48,525 nucleotides of DNA from Microcaldota archaeon (GCA_026396385.1 JAPLWV010000012.1:1-48525); one strand, 5' to 3'; positions 7,535 to 15,839 are shown, numbered from the stretch's first letter. Notes: generated by a model not told the origin, from the sequence alone. Program-made: numbers and translations.

Positions 7535-9028
7535 ATGCCCGATATACGCAGTATTGATGATATAAACAAGAAGATAAGGAGTGGAGAGGTAGTTGTAGCC
7601 ACTGCGCCTGAGATGAGGGAGATAGTTGCCGAGAAAGGGGCTGAAAGAGCAGCCAAGGAGATCGACGTTGTCACCACGGGAACATTCGGAATGACCACCA
7701 GCTCAGGAGCATTTCTTAACTTCGGCCATTCTGACCCGCAGATAAAGATGGGGGGAGGAGAAGTTCTGCTCAACGATGTTCCAGCATACGCAGGGCTGAG
7801 TTCTGTGGATACGTACATAGGGGCGACGCAGTTATCAAAGGTACATAAGTTGGAGTATGGCGGGGCGCATGTGATAGAGGACCTTGTAAGCGGAAAATCA
7901 ATAGATCTGAAAGCATACGGCTCTGCCACGCAGTGCCATCCAATAAGGGAGATAAGGGGTCAGTTCACAATAAGTGACTTGAACCAGGCAATAATGGTAA
8001 ACCCGAGGTCTTTCTACCAGAGGTATAGCGCCGCAACGAACTCTTCTGATACGCCCATATGCACTTATCTTGGGACACTGCTTCCAAATTTCGGAAATGT
8101 TTCGTACTTCTCTGTGGGCGCTATAAGCCCGCTTTACAACGACCCCAGTTTCGAAACAATTGGGATTGGAACGAGGATATTGCTTGCAGGTGGCGTAGGC
8201 TATGTGATTGGAGAGGGGACACTGCACGATCCAAAAGCTATGTGCGGCTCGCTGATGGTGAAGGGAGACCTAAAGAAAATGAACTCTAGGTACTTGAGAG
8301 GGGCCGCAATAGCCAACTACGGAACTGCTCTGTTCATAGGTGCGGGGGTTCCGATACCCATACTGAATTCCACAATAGCAAAGAACTGCGGGATAACAGA
8401 TGAGGATATAAAAGTACATATTTACGATTACCACATTCCGACAAGAGTGAAGCCTCTCGTTAAGAAAACAACCTACAAGGAGCTCAGGTCCGGCAAGGTG
8501 GCCATAGGTGACAGAACTGTGAAGGCTTCAGGGCTCTCAAGCATGAAGATGGCAGTTGAGATAATAGAGAAGCTTAAAGGTATGATAGAGGAGGGTGAGT
8601 TTTTCCTAACAAAGCCTGTTGAGAGGATAACGATGGAGTCGATAACGAGACCAATGAAGCTCCTCTATGTAAAGGCATCTGACGTCATGTCTGCCCCGGT
8701 TACATGCAGCGCGGATGACAGCCTGAGGGATGCTGAGAAGCTCATGCTTGATAAGAAAGCGGGTTATGTTGTTGTGATTGACAAGCAGAGGCATATGCAG
8801 GGAGTCTTAACTTCGTGGGATGTTGCAAAGTCGATAGTGACAAACGGGACAAAGGTGAAGGATGTGATGACCTCGCAGAACATAAAAACAAGTAGGAAGG
8901 ATGAGCCGGTTGAGGTGAGCATGAGGAAGCTGGAGCAATACAGAGTGAGGGGACTGCCAGTTGTGGACGAGGAGGGGAAGGTTCTTGGAGTTGTGAGGAT
9001 GCAGGACCTGAAATACAAGGTGAAATGA
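7535..9028 (+). CDS. Homocysteine biosynthesis protein (DUF39/COG1900) with CBS pair
   Basis: Residues ~1-370 are a DUF39 (HcyBio) domain: IRSIDDINKKIRSGEVVVATAPEM, TTGTFGMTTSSGAFLNFGH, an internal conserved Cys (ATQCHPIREIRGQ) and a glycine-rich GAGVPIPILN. Residues ~378-495 are two CBS domains (VKASDVMSAPVTCS and VKDVMTSQNIKTSRK), which commonly sense adenine nucleotides or SAM. In methanogens this family is needed, together with a NIL-ferredoxin protein, to make homocysteine from aspartate semialdehyde and sulfide. The next two genes are that NIL-ferredoxin and UPF0280, so the same role is likely here. The ORF track's GTG is five codons upstream; I chose the ATG for its fit to the TATA box. 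Confidence 0.92.
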   Translation: MPDIRSIDDINKKIRSGEVVVATAPEMREIVAEKGAERAAKEIDVVTTGTFGMTTSSGAFLNFGHSDPQIKMGGGEVLLNDVPAYAGLSSVDTYIGATQLSKVHKLEYGGAHVIEDLVSGKSIDLKAYGSATQCHPIREIRGQFTISDLNQAIMVNPRSFYQRYSAATNSSDTPICTYLGTLLPNFGNVSYFSVGAISPLYNDPSFETIGIGTRILLAGGVGYVIGEGTLHDPKAMCGSLMVKGDLKKMNSRYLRGAAIANYGTALFIGAGVPIPILNSTIAKNCGITDEDIKVHIYDYHIPTRVKPLVKKTTYKELRSGKVAIGDRTVKASGLSSMKMAVEIIEKLKGMIEEGEFFLTKPVERITMESITRPMKLLYVKASDVMSAPVTCSADDSLRDAEKLMLDKKAGYVVVIDKQRHMQGVLTSWDVAKSIVTNGTKVKDVMTSQNIKTSRKDEPVEVSMRKLEQYRVRGLPVVDEEGKVLGVVRMQDLKYKVK

Positions 9029-9429
9029 TGAGCAAAAGAGTGCTGGTATTCTTTCCTAGCAAGGAATACACGGAGTCCCTGATACCTGAAATTGTTCTGA
9101 AGAGTGGAACTATTTTTAATACTATTAAAACTGAAGTCACGCCGACACAAGTCAAGATTATGGGCGAAATAAAGGCGAACGAGGAGAAAGCACAGGAGTT
9201 CATCAGGATATTGAAAAGAAGGGGCGCAGTTGTGAAGGAGTTGGGGCTAATAATGAGGTTCGACCCAGACAAGTGCGTTGCCTGCGGAATGTGCGTCTCA
9301 CTCTGCCCCACGAATGCAATAACCTTCAATAAGGATTTCTCTGTCAGATATGATTTTGATGAGTGCGTACTTTGCATGAACTGCTTTAAAAACTGCCCAG
9401 TGAAGGCTGTTAGCTATCTGGGTGACTAG
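9025..9429 (+). CDS. NIL-domain ferredoxin for homocysteine synthesis
   Basis: Residues ~1-77 form a NIL domain (RVLVFFPSKEYTESLIPEIV, ITPTQVKIMGEI-like region), and ~80-134 carry two 4Fe-4S motifs, CVACGMCVSLCP and CVLCMNCFKNCP. The protein is thought to supply electrons or handle sulfur for the DUF39 enzyme in sulfide-dependent homocysteine formation. Its start overlaps the preceding stop (ATGATG), with AGGTGA upstream, so translation is coupled. The true start may be the second ATG (9028). The following UPF0280 gene begins directly after the TAG. Confidence 0.93.
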   Translation: MMSKRVLVFFPSKEYTESLIPEIVLKSGTIFNTIKTEVTPTQVKIMGEIKANEEKAQEFIRILKRRGAVVKELGLIMRFDPDKCVACGMCVSLCPTNAITFNKDFSVRYDFDECVLCMNCFKNCPVKAVSYLGD

Positions 9430-10152
9430 TTGATTGGGAGAAAGCTTGCTTTCAAGGAATCAAAGCTATTTTTGAAAATCGAAGGAGAGAAGTTTTTTGA
9501 TATTGCGCATTTATGCCTCCTGAAAAACAGGTCAGAACTGGAGGAGTATATCGCGCTGCATCCATTCTTCCAGAGCACTCTGGAACCTTTTGATGTTGAG
9601 AGTGATTCGCCGAGAGTCGTGAGGCTAATGGCACACGCAGCCAAGAAGATAGGGGTAGGTCCGATGGCGGCTGTTGCAGGCGCTCTTGCTGAGTTGATGC
9701 TAGAGGAGGTTGTAAAGAAAGGGTGCAGGTTTGCAATCATTGAAAATGGAGGAGATATTGCAATGAAGGTCGACAGAGTCGCGAAAGTAGTGGTATACGC
9801 AGGCTCCTCGCCTTTCTCGGGCAATATAGGCTTTGAGGTAATGCCCAAGGACACCCCTCTGGGTTTGTGTACCAGCTCCGGGACCGTGGGGCATTCAATA
9901 TCATTTGGAAAAGCGGACGCGGCAGTTGCATTTGCAGACGGGGCAGCTCTTGCGGATGCTGCTGCAACTGCGATAGGGAATGCTGTAAAAAGTGAGAGAA
10001 AACTGAAGGAAGCTATTGAAGTTGCAAAGAACCTACCGGTAAGGGGGGCAGTTGTGATCAAGGGAAAGAGCATTGCAGCTTGGGGGAGAATCCCGAAAAT
10101 AGTGAAAAGCAAGGGGCTGCCGAGATACTTTTATAAGGAGTTTTTTGAATAA
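9430..10152 (+). CDS. UPF0280 (COG2122) protein, ApbE-like fold
   Basis: A 240-residue member of UPF0280/COG2122. Family features include PRVVRLMAHAAKKIGVGPMAAVAGALAEL, AIIENGGDIAMK, LGLCTSSGTVGHSISFGKADA and ADAAATAIGNAV. COG2122 proteins resemble ApbE flavin transferases in fold and have been linked to homocysteine synthesis from sulfide together with COG1900 and NIL proteins. Finding all three side by side supports one pathway. The start appears to be TTG immediately after the upstream stop. The gene's end contains a TATA-like CTTTTATAAG that probably serves the tRNA-His gene. Confidence 0.88.
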   Translation: MIGRKLAFKESKLFLKIEGEKFFDIAHLCLLKNRSELEEYIALHPFFQSTLEPFDVESDSPRVVRLMAHAAKKIGVGPMAAVAGALAELMLEEVVKKGCRFAIIENGGDIAMKVDRVAKVVVYAGSSPFSGNIGFEVMPKDTPLGLCTSSGTVGHSISFGKADAAVAFADGAALADAAATAIGNAVKSERKLKEAIEVAKNLPVRGAVVIKGKSIAAWGRIPKIVKSKGLPRYFYKEFFE

Positions 10153-10168
10153 TATACCCTACACGCAT

Positions 10169-10240
10169 GGCCGCGGTAGTCTAATGGCATGACGGCGGGC
10201 TGTGGACCCGCAGGAGGGGGTCCGATTCTCCCCCGCGGCC
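10169..10240 (+). tRNA. tRNA-His (GTG)
   Basis: The cloverleaf closes well: acceptor GCCGCGG/CCGCGGC, D stem GTC/GAC, anticodon stem GCGGG/CCCGC with loop CTGTGGA (anticodon GTG). The T stem is GGGGG/CTCCC. An encoded G-1 (10169) faces discriminator C73, the His identity pair. The T loop reads TCCGATT, so position 55 is C instead of the nearly universal T. No 3' CCA is encoded and no intron is seen. A TATA candidate CTTTTATAAG lies about 30 bp upstream. Confidence 0.95.
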
Positions 10241-10354
10241 CTTATTCTACTTAAAAATAGGTAAGTTAGTATAATAAAAAAAACTTTATCACTTATATAA
10301 TCACTTGTATAATCACTTGTTTTACTTGGTATATAGTTATGCAGAGGTATTTTT
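10241..10354 (+). promoter_or_regulatory. Promoter of the HxlR-type regulator, with tandem 12-bp repeats
   Basis: A TATA-like GGTATATAG (about 10328-10336) is ~24 bp upstream of the GTG at 10355, which fits a leaderless message. Just upstream lie the 12-bp repeats listed separately. The region is very AT-rich compared with its surroundings. Confidence 0.5.
10285..10320 (+). repeat. Three tandem 12-bp repeats, possible operator
   Basis: Three head-to-tail units: TTTATCACTTAT (10285-10296), ATAATCACTTGT (10297-10308) and an identical ATAATCACTTGT (10309-10320). A weaker TTTACTTGGTAT follows. A 12-bp period puts neighbouring units at slightly more than one helical turn. Location directly upstream of the TATA box of a winged-helix regulator makes an autoregulatory operator plausible, but that is inference. 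Confidence 0.6.
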
Positions 10355-10714
10355 GTGGAAAGGGGAAGAATAAGTAAGGAGGATATGGGCTATATAAAGA
10401 GTCTTGCGTCTATTTTTTCGCAGAAGTGGACGTTTGAAATTGTTTTTTCTCTTGCCAACGGCAATGAGGATATGGGTTTCAACGAGCTTCTGAGGAGCCT
10501 CAATGGAATAAGCGCTGCAGTGCTATCCAAACGGCTAAAAATCCTTCAGAGTTGGGGGTACGTAGCGCGTGAAGTAAGAACTGGCCCGCCCACCAGAACA
10601 AGGTATTCACTCAGCGAGAAAGGAAGAGGCCTGATAAAAGTTGCTGATTTTGTCCTCCAACACAGAGGCAAAACGACGTATTCAACTGAGAGTTTGAGCG
10701 GAGTAAATTTATAG
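10355..10714 (+). CDS. HxlR-family winged-helix transcriptional regulator
   Basis: A 119-residue winged-helix protein. The central pattern (IFSQKWTFEIVFSLANGNEDMGFNELLRSLNGISAAVLSKRLKILQSWGYVAREV, then PPTRTRYSLSEKGRGL) is that of HxlR regulators, which bind DNA as dimers. The N-terminal cysteine used for redox sensing in some HxlR members is absent. GTG start at 10355. The target is unknown; the tandem repeats upstream suggest self-regulation. Its TAG at 10712-10714 directly abuts the stop codon of convergent aCPSF1. Confidence 0.85.
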   Translation: MERGRISKEDMGYIKSLASIFSQKWTFEIVFSLANGNEDMGFNELLRSLNGISAAVLSKRLKILQSWGYVAREVRTGPPTRTRYSLSEKGRGLIKVADFVLQHRGKTTYSTESLSGVNL

Positions 10715-12592
10715 TTACTTCAGCCTTATTGCATCAAGGTTCATCGGTGCGCGCGTCTCTACCCTCATCATCTTGTTTATCGACTTTGCAAGGTCATCGC
10801 ACTTGCTCTCATCACCGTGAAGCGTGAATATCCTCTCGGGGCTCGGCCTGAGGTTCCTGACGAAGTTTATGAGCTGGTGCCTGTCGCTGTGCCCTGAGAA
10901 ACCATCCACCGTGTCAACGCTCATGTTCACCTTTACGGTCTCAAGAGTTCCGCTCTCCCCCATGAGTGGTATCTCTTTCATACCGTTTTGTATTTTCCTT
11001 CCAAGCGAGAGAGCGCTCTGGTATCCTACGAATATGAGCAGGTTCTTTGGGTCATCTGCCATCATCTTGAAGTAGTCCACCACAGGCCCTCCGCTCATCA
11101 TTCCTGAAGGTGCAAGAATCACGCAGGGGTCGCCCTCAACTACCTCCTTCCTGTTGTTTTTGACAGACTCGAATATCTTTGATTCAAATGGGCTCTTGTT
11201 TGAGAGCACCCTTCTCTGCACGTTCTGCCTCAGGTATTCAGGATAGGCGGTGTGTATTGCTGATGCTTCCAGTATCATCCCGTCTATGTATATGGGGCAT
11301 TCGAAAGAGGAGCCCATGGCCTGCGCATACTCCTCCATGACAAGCATTATCTCCTGCGACCTGCCCACTGAAAAGACAGGTATCAGCACCTTTCCCTTGT
11401 TCTGTATAGTTTGGTGTATGAGCTCGTTGAGCCTCTTCTCTGCTTCCTGCCTCGGCAGCATCAGATCATCTCTTCCTCCATAGGTGCTTTCCATGAATAG
11501 TGTCTCTATCCTTGGGAAGGTGGTTGTGGCCTGGTCGAAGAGCCTTGTGAAACCGTATTTTATGTCTCCGGTGAAAATAAGGTTATGCAACCCATCCCCT
11601 ATGTGGAGGTGCACCATTGAGCTGCCCAGTATGTGCCCGGCATTGTGGAAGGTGAGCTTTATCTCAGGAGTTATATCGGTGACCTCCTCGTACTCCCTTG
11701 CAACGCACATATTCAGTATCTTCCTTACGTCCTTCTCAGCATAGGGCGCAGTCATTCCATTCTTCTGCAGGACATTGATGTAATCAAACTGCAGCATCAC
11801 CATGAGGTCTCTCGTTGGCGGGGTGCAGTAGATTGGTCCATCATAACCGTAAGCCACAAGGTAGGGCACAAAGCCCGAGTGGTCCAAGTGGGCATGAGTC
11901 ACTATAACTGCGTCAAGCTCATCAAGAGCAAGATTCATCGCATTGAGGTAGGGATATGCCCTGCTAGCCTCTGTGGTCTCGGGGTTTACTCCGCAGTCAA
12001 GCAGTATTTTGTCATTTGAAGTCTGCAGAAGCAGGCAGGTCCTGCCCACCTCTTTGAAACCCCCCAGAGCGGTAACTTTAACCCAGTCGCTCTTCTGGGG
12101 CTGGGCCGAAATCTTCTTTCCAAGCCCGGTGAGGAACCTCTTCCTGAAGTCGGACTCCTTGAAGAGGGATGATCGTATCCCCTTTATCGTATCTGACGGC
12201 ATGGTTGGCGTTCTGAGTATCTTGGGAGCCCACCCGGTCTGGAGTATTATTGCCTTCAGGGTGGAGCCTCCTTTTCCTATCACCAGACCAGGCTTCAAGG
12301 AATCTATTATCACTTCATTGAACTCCGGGCAGAACTTTATATCCGTCACGCCAGCATCCTGGGGTATTATCTCCTGTATCTTTTTCAGCGCAACATCCGG
12401 AGGTGCCAGGCATGAGGTATCGCTCCTTACCAGAACCCTCTTTCTCAAAGCTCCGGCTATTTTCTTTATCAGGTTGGGGTCTGAGTAGAAAGCCTCTATA
12501 TTGTTCAGGTATATGGCTATGTCAGGCCCCTCGTACTCCATCTTTGTGATAGTGCAGCCGCTAGGTAATATGGGCTCTAACTTCTTCTGCAT
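10715..12592 (-). CDS. aCPSF1, beta-CASP ribonuclease with KH domains
   Basis: Archaeal homologue of the eukaryotic 3'-end processing nuclease CPSF73, now known in archaea as a transcription termination factor and ribonuclease. The first ~150 residues hold KH-like RNA-binding domains (DPNLIKKIAGALRKRVLVRSD; PGLVIGKGGSTLKAI). The MBL active site VTHAHLDHSGF lies near residue 233, followed by FHNAGHILGSSMVHL, FTGDIKYG and FMESTYGGRD. The beta-CASP part contains PVFSVGRSQEIMLVM and the C-terminal SGHSDRHQLINF and FTLHGDES. The ORF track opens with TTG at 12610; ATG at 12592 (MQKKLEPILPSG) fits the family start. Confidence 0.96.
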   Translation of the reverse strand: MQKKLEPILPSGCTITKMEYEGPDIAIYLNNIEAFYSDPNLIKKIAGALRKRVLVRSDTSCLAPPDVALKKIQEIIPQDAGVTDIKFCPEFNEVIIDSLKPGLVIGKGGSTLKAIILQTGWAPKILRTPTMPSDTIKGIRSSLFKESDFRKRFLTGLGKKISAQPQKSDWVKVTALGGFKEVGRTCLLLQTSNDKILLDCGVNPETTEASRAYPYLNAMNLALDELDAVIVTHAHLDHSGFVPYLVAYGYDGPIYCTPPTRDLMVMLQFDYINVLQKNGMTAPYAEKDVRKILNMCVAREYEEVTDITPEIKLTFHNAGHILGSSMVHLHIGDGLHNLIFTGDIKYGFTRLFDQATTTFPRIETLFMESTYGGRDDLMLPRQEAEKRLNELIHQTIQNKGKVLIPVFSVGRSQEIMLVMEEYAQAMGSSFECPIYIDGMILEASAIHTAYPEYLRQNVQRRVLSNKSPFESKIFESVKNNRKEVVEGDPCVILAPSGMMSGGPVVDYFKMMADDPKNLLIFVGYQSALSLGRKIQNGMKEIPLMGESGTLETVKVNMSVDTVDGFSGHSDRHQLINFVRNLRPSPERIFTLHGDESKCDDLAKSINKMMRVETRAPMNLDAIRLK

Positions 12593-12670
12593 ATCGTTGC
12601 TATTGTTCAAAAAAAACCGCCTTAATTTTCTTAGCTATTGAAAGACAGAAATATCAATAATTCAAATGGA

Positions 12671-13300
12671 TCACTCATGCTTCGCTTCCAGAAGCTTCTT
12701 TACAGTCTCCTTATCGTACCTCTTGAATTCATCGGAGGTTATGGTAACAAGGTCTATTCCATCTCCAGTCCCTGCATCCCTCTTCATGGCAACCGCAAGC
12801 GCCCTCAAGGCTATCTTTAGATTGTCTTTTATTGGCTTATCCTCCTTGAAGCTATCCTCCATCAGCCCGTAGGCCACAGGGGAACCGCTGCCGGTTGAAA
12901 CGAACTTCTCTTCAGTCACTCCCCCGACTGGGTCAAGGTTGAAGATGCGTGGTTTGTCGTCAAAACCGCCCACTAGCATCTGAACAAGGAATGGGGCGAA
13001 CTTGTACTGCGAGAGTATGTTTGACAGAAGAGTAGTTGCGGCAGTAACGCTCATGGGCTTCCCATAGTTCATCTTGTAGAGCTGGGCCTCGAACTTCAGG
13101 TATCTGACCAGGCTCTGGGCATCTCCCACGCCGCCAGCAACTGTAACGCCAAGCACATCATCTATCTGGAATATCTTGTCCACTTCCCGGTTTGCTATGA
13201 AGTAGCCCATCGTGGCTCTCTTGTCGGAAGCCAAGATTATTCCATCGCTACAGACTAAACCCACTGTTGTTGTTCCTTTCAATGTTTTAGCTTCTTCCAT
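12671..13300 (-). CDS. psmB: Proteasome subunit beta
   Basis: Catalytic subunit of the archaeal 20S proteasome, an N-terminal nucleophile threonine protease. A short propeptide MEEAKTLKG ends in Gly before TTTVGLVCSDGIILASDKRATMG, so Thr10 is the predicted catalytic residue after self-cleavage. Asp and Lys partners appear in ASDKRA, and GGVGDAQSLVRYLK plus VSTGSGSPVAYG are conserved. Mature size ~200 residues is normal. ATG at 13300 is chosen over the GTG at 13309 because AGGTG is well placed for it. The alpha subunit is not in the window. Confidence 0.97.
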   Translation of the reverse strand: MEEAKTLKGTTTVGLVCSDGIILASDKRATMGYFIANREVDKIFQIDDVLGVTVAGGVGDAQSLVRYLKFEAQLYKMNYGKPMSVTAATTLLSNILSQYKFAPFLVQMLVGGFDDKPRIFNLDPVGGVTEEKFVSTGSGSPVAYGLMEDSFKEDKPIKDNLKIALRALAVAMKRDAGTGDGIDLVTITSDEFKRYDKETVKKLLEAKHE

Positions 13301-13353
13301 TATACACACCTAATGGTCGCAGAAAAAGCAATAGTATTACTGCATACATATTT

Positions 13354-14049
13354 TTAAGCCTTATGCTCCTTTTCCTCCAACGAATACTCCTCGGTTATGC
13401 TGAGCTTCTTTATGCCGCCAAGCAGGTCATGCAGTGAGTTGGCGAAAGTTGATTTGTTGATGAGGAAATCCACATCCTTATTCACTGATGCGGAGAATGT
13501 TATGCTAAGCACCCCTTCCTCAAGCTTTAAGCTGTCTGCCTTGAGGTTGAAGGTGTCAAGAATTGCCCCTATCTTGGAGTTGTCATCCGCCAGCTTCTCC
13601 TCAACCTTCAAGTCGTATATCAACTTCTCGCCTGCAAGCGGGTGGTTGAGGTCAACCATCACCCTTCCACCGCTGACGCTCTTCACAGTCCCCTTCGTGC
13701 CATCCAAATCCAGCACAAGCCCGGGGAATGGGTCTATATCCCTCTTCTTGAACTCTGAGAGAGGAAGTATCCTGACGAGGTTTGGATTCCTGTTGCCAAA
13801 AGCATCCTCAGGTGAAAGTTCGATTGATTTCTGCTCCCCCACACCCATATCGCGCAGGGACGCATCAAGACCCTTTACGAGATAGCCTTTGCCGATTACA
13901 ACGAGAGCTGGAGCGTATTTCCTCTTTTCATCGAATACGCCAGCCTCCTTAGCCTTATCCCCGAAAGTGGTGTCGAATACCTTTCCGGTCACAGCGCTTC
14001 TGCTGGTGTAGCTCACCTTTACGAAATCGCCATCCTTGAGTTTGTCCAT
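13354..14049 (-). CDS. FKBP-type peptidyl-prolyl isomerase, SlyD-like with extension
   Basis: Catalyses proline isomerisation during folding and usually acts as a chaperone. The FKBP core is split by an insert-in-flap domain as in SlyD: GDFVKVSYTSRSAVTGKVFDTT, LVVIGKGYLVKGLDASLRDMGVGE, LSPEDAFGNRNP, then the insert, then VDLNHPLAGEKLIYDLKV. After ~residue 155 comes a ~75-residue C-terminal region without recognisable motifs, giving 231 residues against ~150-160 for short archaeal FKBPs; longer archaeal FKBPs of this type are known. There is no signal peptide, so it is cytoplasmic. Confidence 0.93.
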   Translation of the reverse strand: MDKLKDGDFVKVSYTSRSAVTGKVFDTTFGDKAKEAGVFDEKRKYAPALVVIGKGYLVKGLDASLRDMGVGEQKSIELSPEDAFGNRNPNLVRILPLSEFKKRDIDPFPGLVLDLDGTKGTVKSVSGGRVMVDLNHPLAGEKLIYDLKVEEKLADDNSKIGAILDTFNLKADSLKLEEGVLSITFSASVNKDVDFLINKSTFANSLHDLLGGIKKLSITEEYSLEEKEHKA

Positions 14050-14096
14050 ACGAAAACCTCCAGTAATTTAATATTTTGCTGTTTAAATCCTTATTT

Positions 14097-15290
14097 ATGG
14101 AGAGGGACACTTTAATAAAAGTATTTACGCTGCTGCTCGTAGCGGCTTTCATGCTCGAGCTGTTCAGCATGCGCTCGGCGGTTACGAATACCCCATCCCT
14201 GAACAATACACCGCCGAACCAGGAGCCTTCCCTATACGGAACAGGCCAGACATCGGCAACCCTTCTCTCTTACAGGGGGTATCTGAATGTTTTCAAGTCT
14301 GGAAGGGATCTGACGGCTAACTCCTCACTAGGCGAGATTAGGAATATGGATGGGGTTAGCTACCTTAACAGACAGGGCGGTGCGTTAACTGTCATCATCG
14401 ACCAGAGTTCCAACGCACCTCTTATAGCCAGTGAGATAAAACAGAAGTTCCCGGACCTCAACGTAACCGCAGTCGGACAGTTCGAACTGCCACCAACTGT
14501 TGAATTCACAACTTCAGATGGCAGGAGGAATGTCAGTATGAATGCAGTCATAGAACTTGAGATAGAACCTGACATTCTTCCAGGCGACAATGTCACCCTG
14601 TCACTCATAGGGCTTGTGTCTGGGGACAGCCTCGCTGGAACCCCTCTGGCAAAGGTAATACCAACACAGGGGGAGGCCCTTGCGAATGCCACCATAAAAA
14701 ACATAACCTATGATTATGGGGTAGTTGCCATAATTCCCTGGGAGAGCAGAAATTTGAATGCGAGCAGGATAAGGGAGGCCCTCTCAAAGGAGGTTGGGGA
14801 TCTTAGCATGAATTACAGTCCCAGGTCTTTCGTTTTGGTGAATGGCCTTGATTCAGCAAGTGATGAAATCGTGAAGAAGGTTGAGAACCTGAGCTATGTT
14901 ACGGGTGTGTTCAGCACTGAAGTTGATTTAAGAGATGAGATGAATGATTCCGAAAAGCTTGAAAGTGATATAAAAGGAACTCTTGGAAACAACACCACCA
15001 TTGACTACCCCAGCTCTGTGATGGAGGTGACATTCCACTCCGAAAATCTTAGCAAGGATGGGCTGTTCAGGAGTATCGGGTGGACGCCGGTGGTATACAG
15101 GAGGATGTCTATTGAGGTTAGCGGAAAGCTGAACATATCTGGAGTGGAGTATGACGTGCCCAGCAATACTACTTTTGACGAGATGCTTGTTGATTCCTAT
15201 TCTGTTGGGCAGAAAATTGGCGTGTGGCTCAATACGGGAACAATAGGCAGAAGGATTGTGAATTTGAAGATTGATAGAATCGCAGAATAA
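14097..15290 (+). CDS. Exported or membrane-anchored protein of unknown function
   Basis: About 397 residues from the ATG at 14097; the ORF track's TTG at 14076 is less likely because TTTAAAT upstream resembles a TATA box. An N-terminal hydrophobic helix (IKVFTLLLVAAFMLELF) is followed by a Thr/Asn/Pro-rich linker, then a long mixed alpha/beta region outside the membrane. Many N-x-S/T sequons (NSSL, NVTA, NATI, NLSY) suit an N-glycosylated surface protein. I see repeated short alpha/beta units (ALTVIIDQ, AIIPWESRNLNASRIREAL, FVLVNGLDSASDEIVKKVE) that may be repeats of one ferredoxin-like fold. There is no catalytic motif I can name. It diverges from the FKBP gene across a ~47-bp shared promoter. 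Confidence 0.75.
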   Translation: MERDTLIKVFTLLLVAAFMLELFSMRSAVTNTPSLNNTPPNQEPSLYGTGQTSATLLSYRGYLNVFKSGRDLTANSSLGEIRNMDGVSYLNRQGGALTVIIDQSSNAPLIASEIKQKFPDLNVTAVGQFELPPTVEFTTSDGRRNVSMNAVIELEIEPDILPGDNVTLSLIGLVSGDSLAGTPLAKVIPTQGEALANATIKNITYDYGVVAIIPWESRNLNASRIREALSKEVGDLSMNYSPRSFVLVNGLDSASDEIVKKVENLSYVTGVFSTEVDLRDEMNDSEKLESDIKGTLGNNTTIDYPSSVMEVTFHSENLSKDGLFRSIGWTPVVYRRMSIEVSGKLNISGVEYDVPSNTTFDEMLVDSYSVGQKIGVWLNTGTIGRRIVNLKIDRIAE

Positions 15291-15424
15291 GACACTTGCA
15301 AGCCTCTCAGGATACTGCCTCTGACGCACTTCCTTTTAAATAGGGGATGAGCAATATAATAACTGGCAATGACGACACCGTCCCAGGGGGATACAATATG
15401 ACCGACGGAGTAGCTTCGGAGCCA

Positions 15425-15715
15425 CTATAGCTTCTTTTGGTCGAATGTATTACTTGACTTTTTACTTTGGTACTCGAAGTCGCTGAAGAATCCGTATAAA
15501 ACTATGAATACACCCACTATCATCAGTATCTGGAAGAAAAGCGCGCTGTTCTGGTATTTCGTGGAGTTGATGCACTGGTAGCAGGGGTCCGCCTCATTCA
15601 CAAACTGGGGTGAAGGGAGCGCACTGCATCCGCAGACGAAGTCATACGCCTTGCTTTCGAGCAGGAAGCCAACAAAGGAGAAAAGGAGACCAAATATTAT
15701 AATCTGGTACTTCAT
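15425..15715 (-). CDS. Small two-helix membrane protein with CxC and CxxC pairs
   Basis: A 96-residue protein of unknown family. One hydrophobic helix lies at the N-terminus (IIIFGLLFSFVGFLL) and one near residues 57-77 (ALFFQILMIVGVFIVLYGFF). The ~35-residue loop between them carries four cysteines as CGC and CYQC, which could bind metal or form disulfides outside the cell. The C-terminal tail is polar and lysine-rich. TATTAAAG lies ~25-30 bp upstream of the ATG, fitting a short leader. No function can be assigned. Confidence 0.65.
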   Translation of the reverse strand: MKYQIIIFGLLFSFVGFLLESKAYDFVCGCSALPSPQFVNEADPCYQCINSTKYQNSALFFQILMIVGVFIVLYGFFSDFEYQSKKSSNTFDQKKL

Positions 15716-15839
15716 GTTAAGGTATTTGTTAATGCCTCTTTAATACTTTTTTGGATTAGTCCCTGCGAAATTTCCTAGGAAACACAGGGATGGTAGACAA
15801 GCAGGTTTTTTCATTAAGGATTTTAGTGAATGAAGTGAT

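Noticed and set aside
8742-9377. 211-aa minus-strand ORF
   Set aside because: Antisense to the DUF39-CBS and NIL-ferredoxin genes, which carry clear family motifs; Ser/Pro-rich shadow translation.
9426-10112. 228-aa minus-strand ORF
   Set aside because: Mirror of the UPF0280 gene; no start signal or motif.
10285-10320. CRISPR array
   Set aside because: Units are only 12 bp and head-to-tail without spacers. No CRISPR-like array was found in the window.
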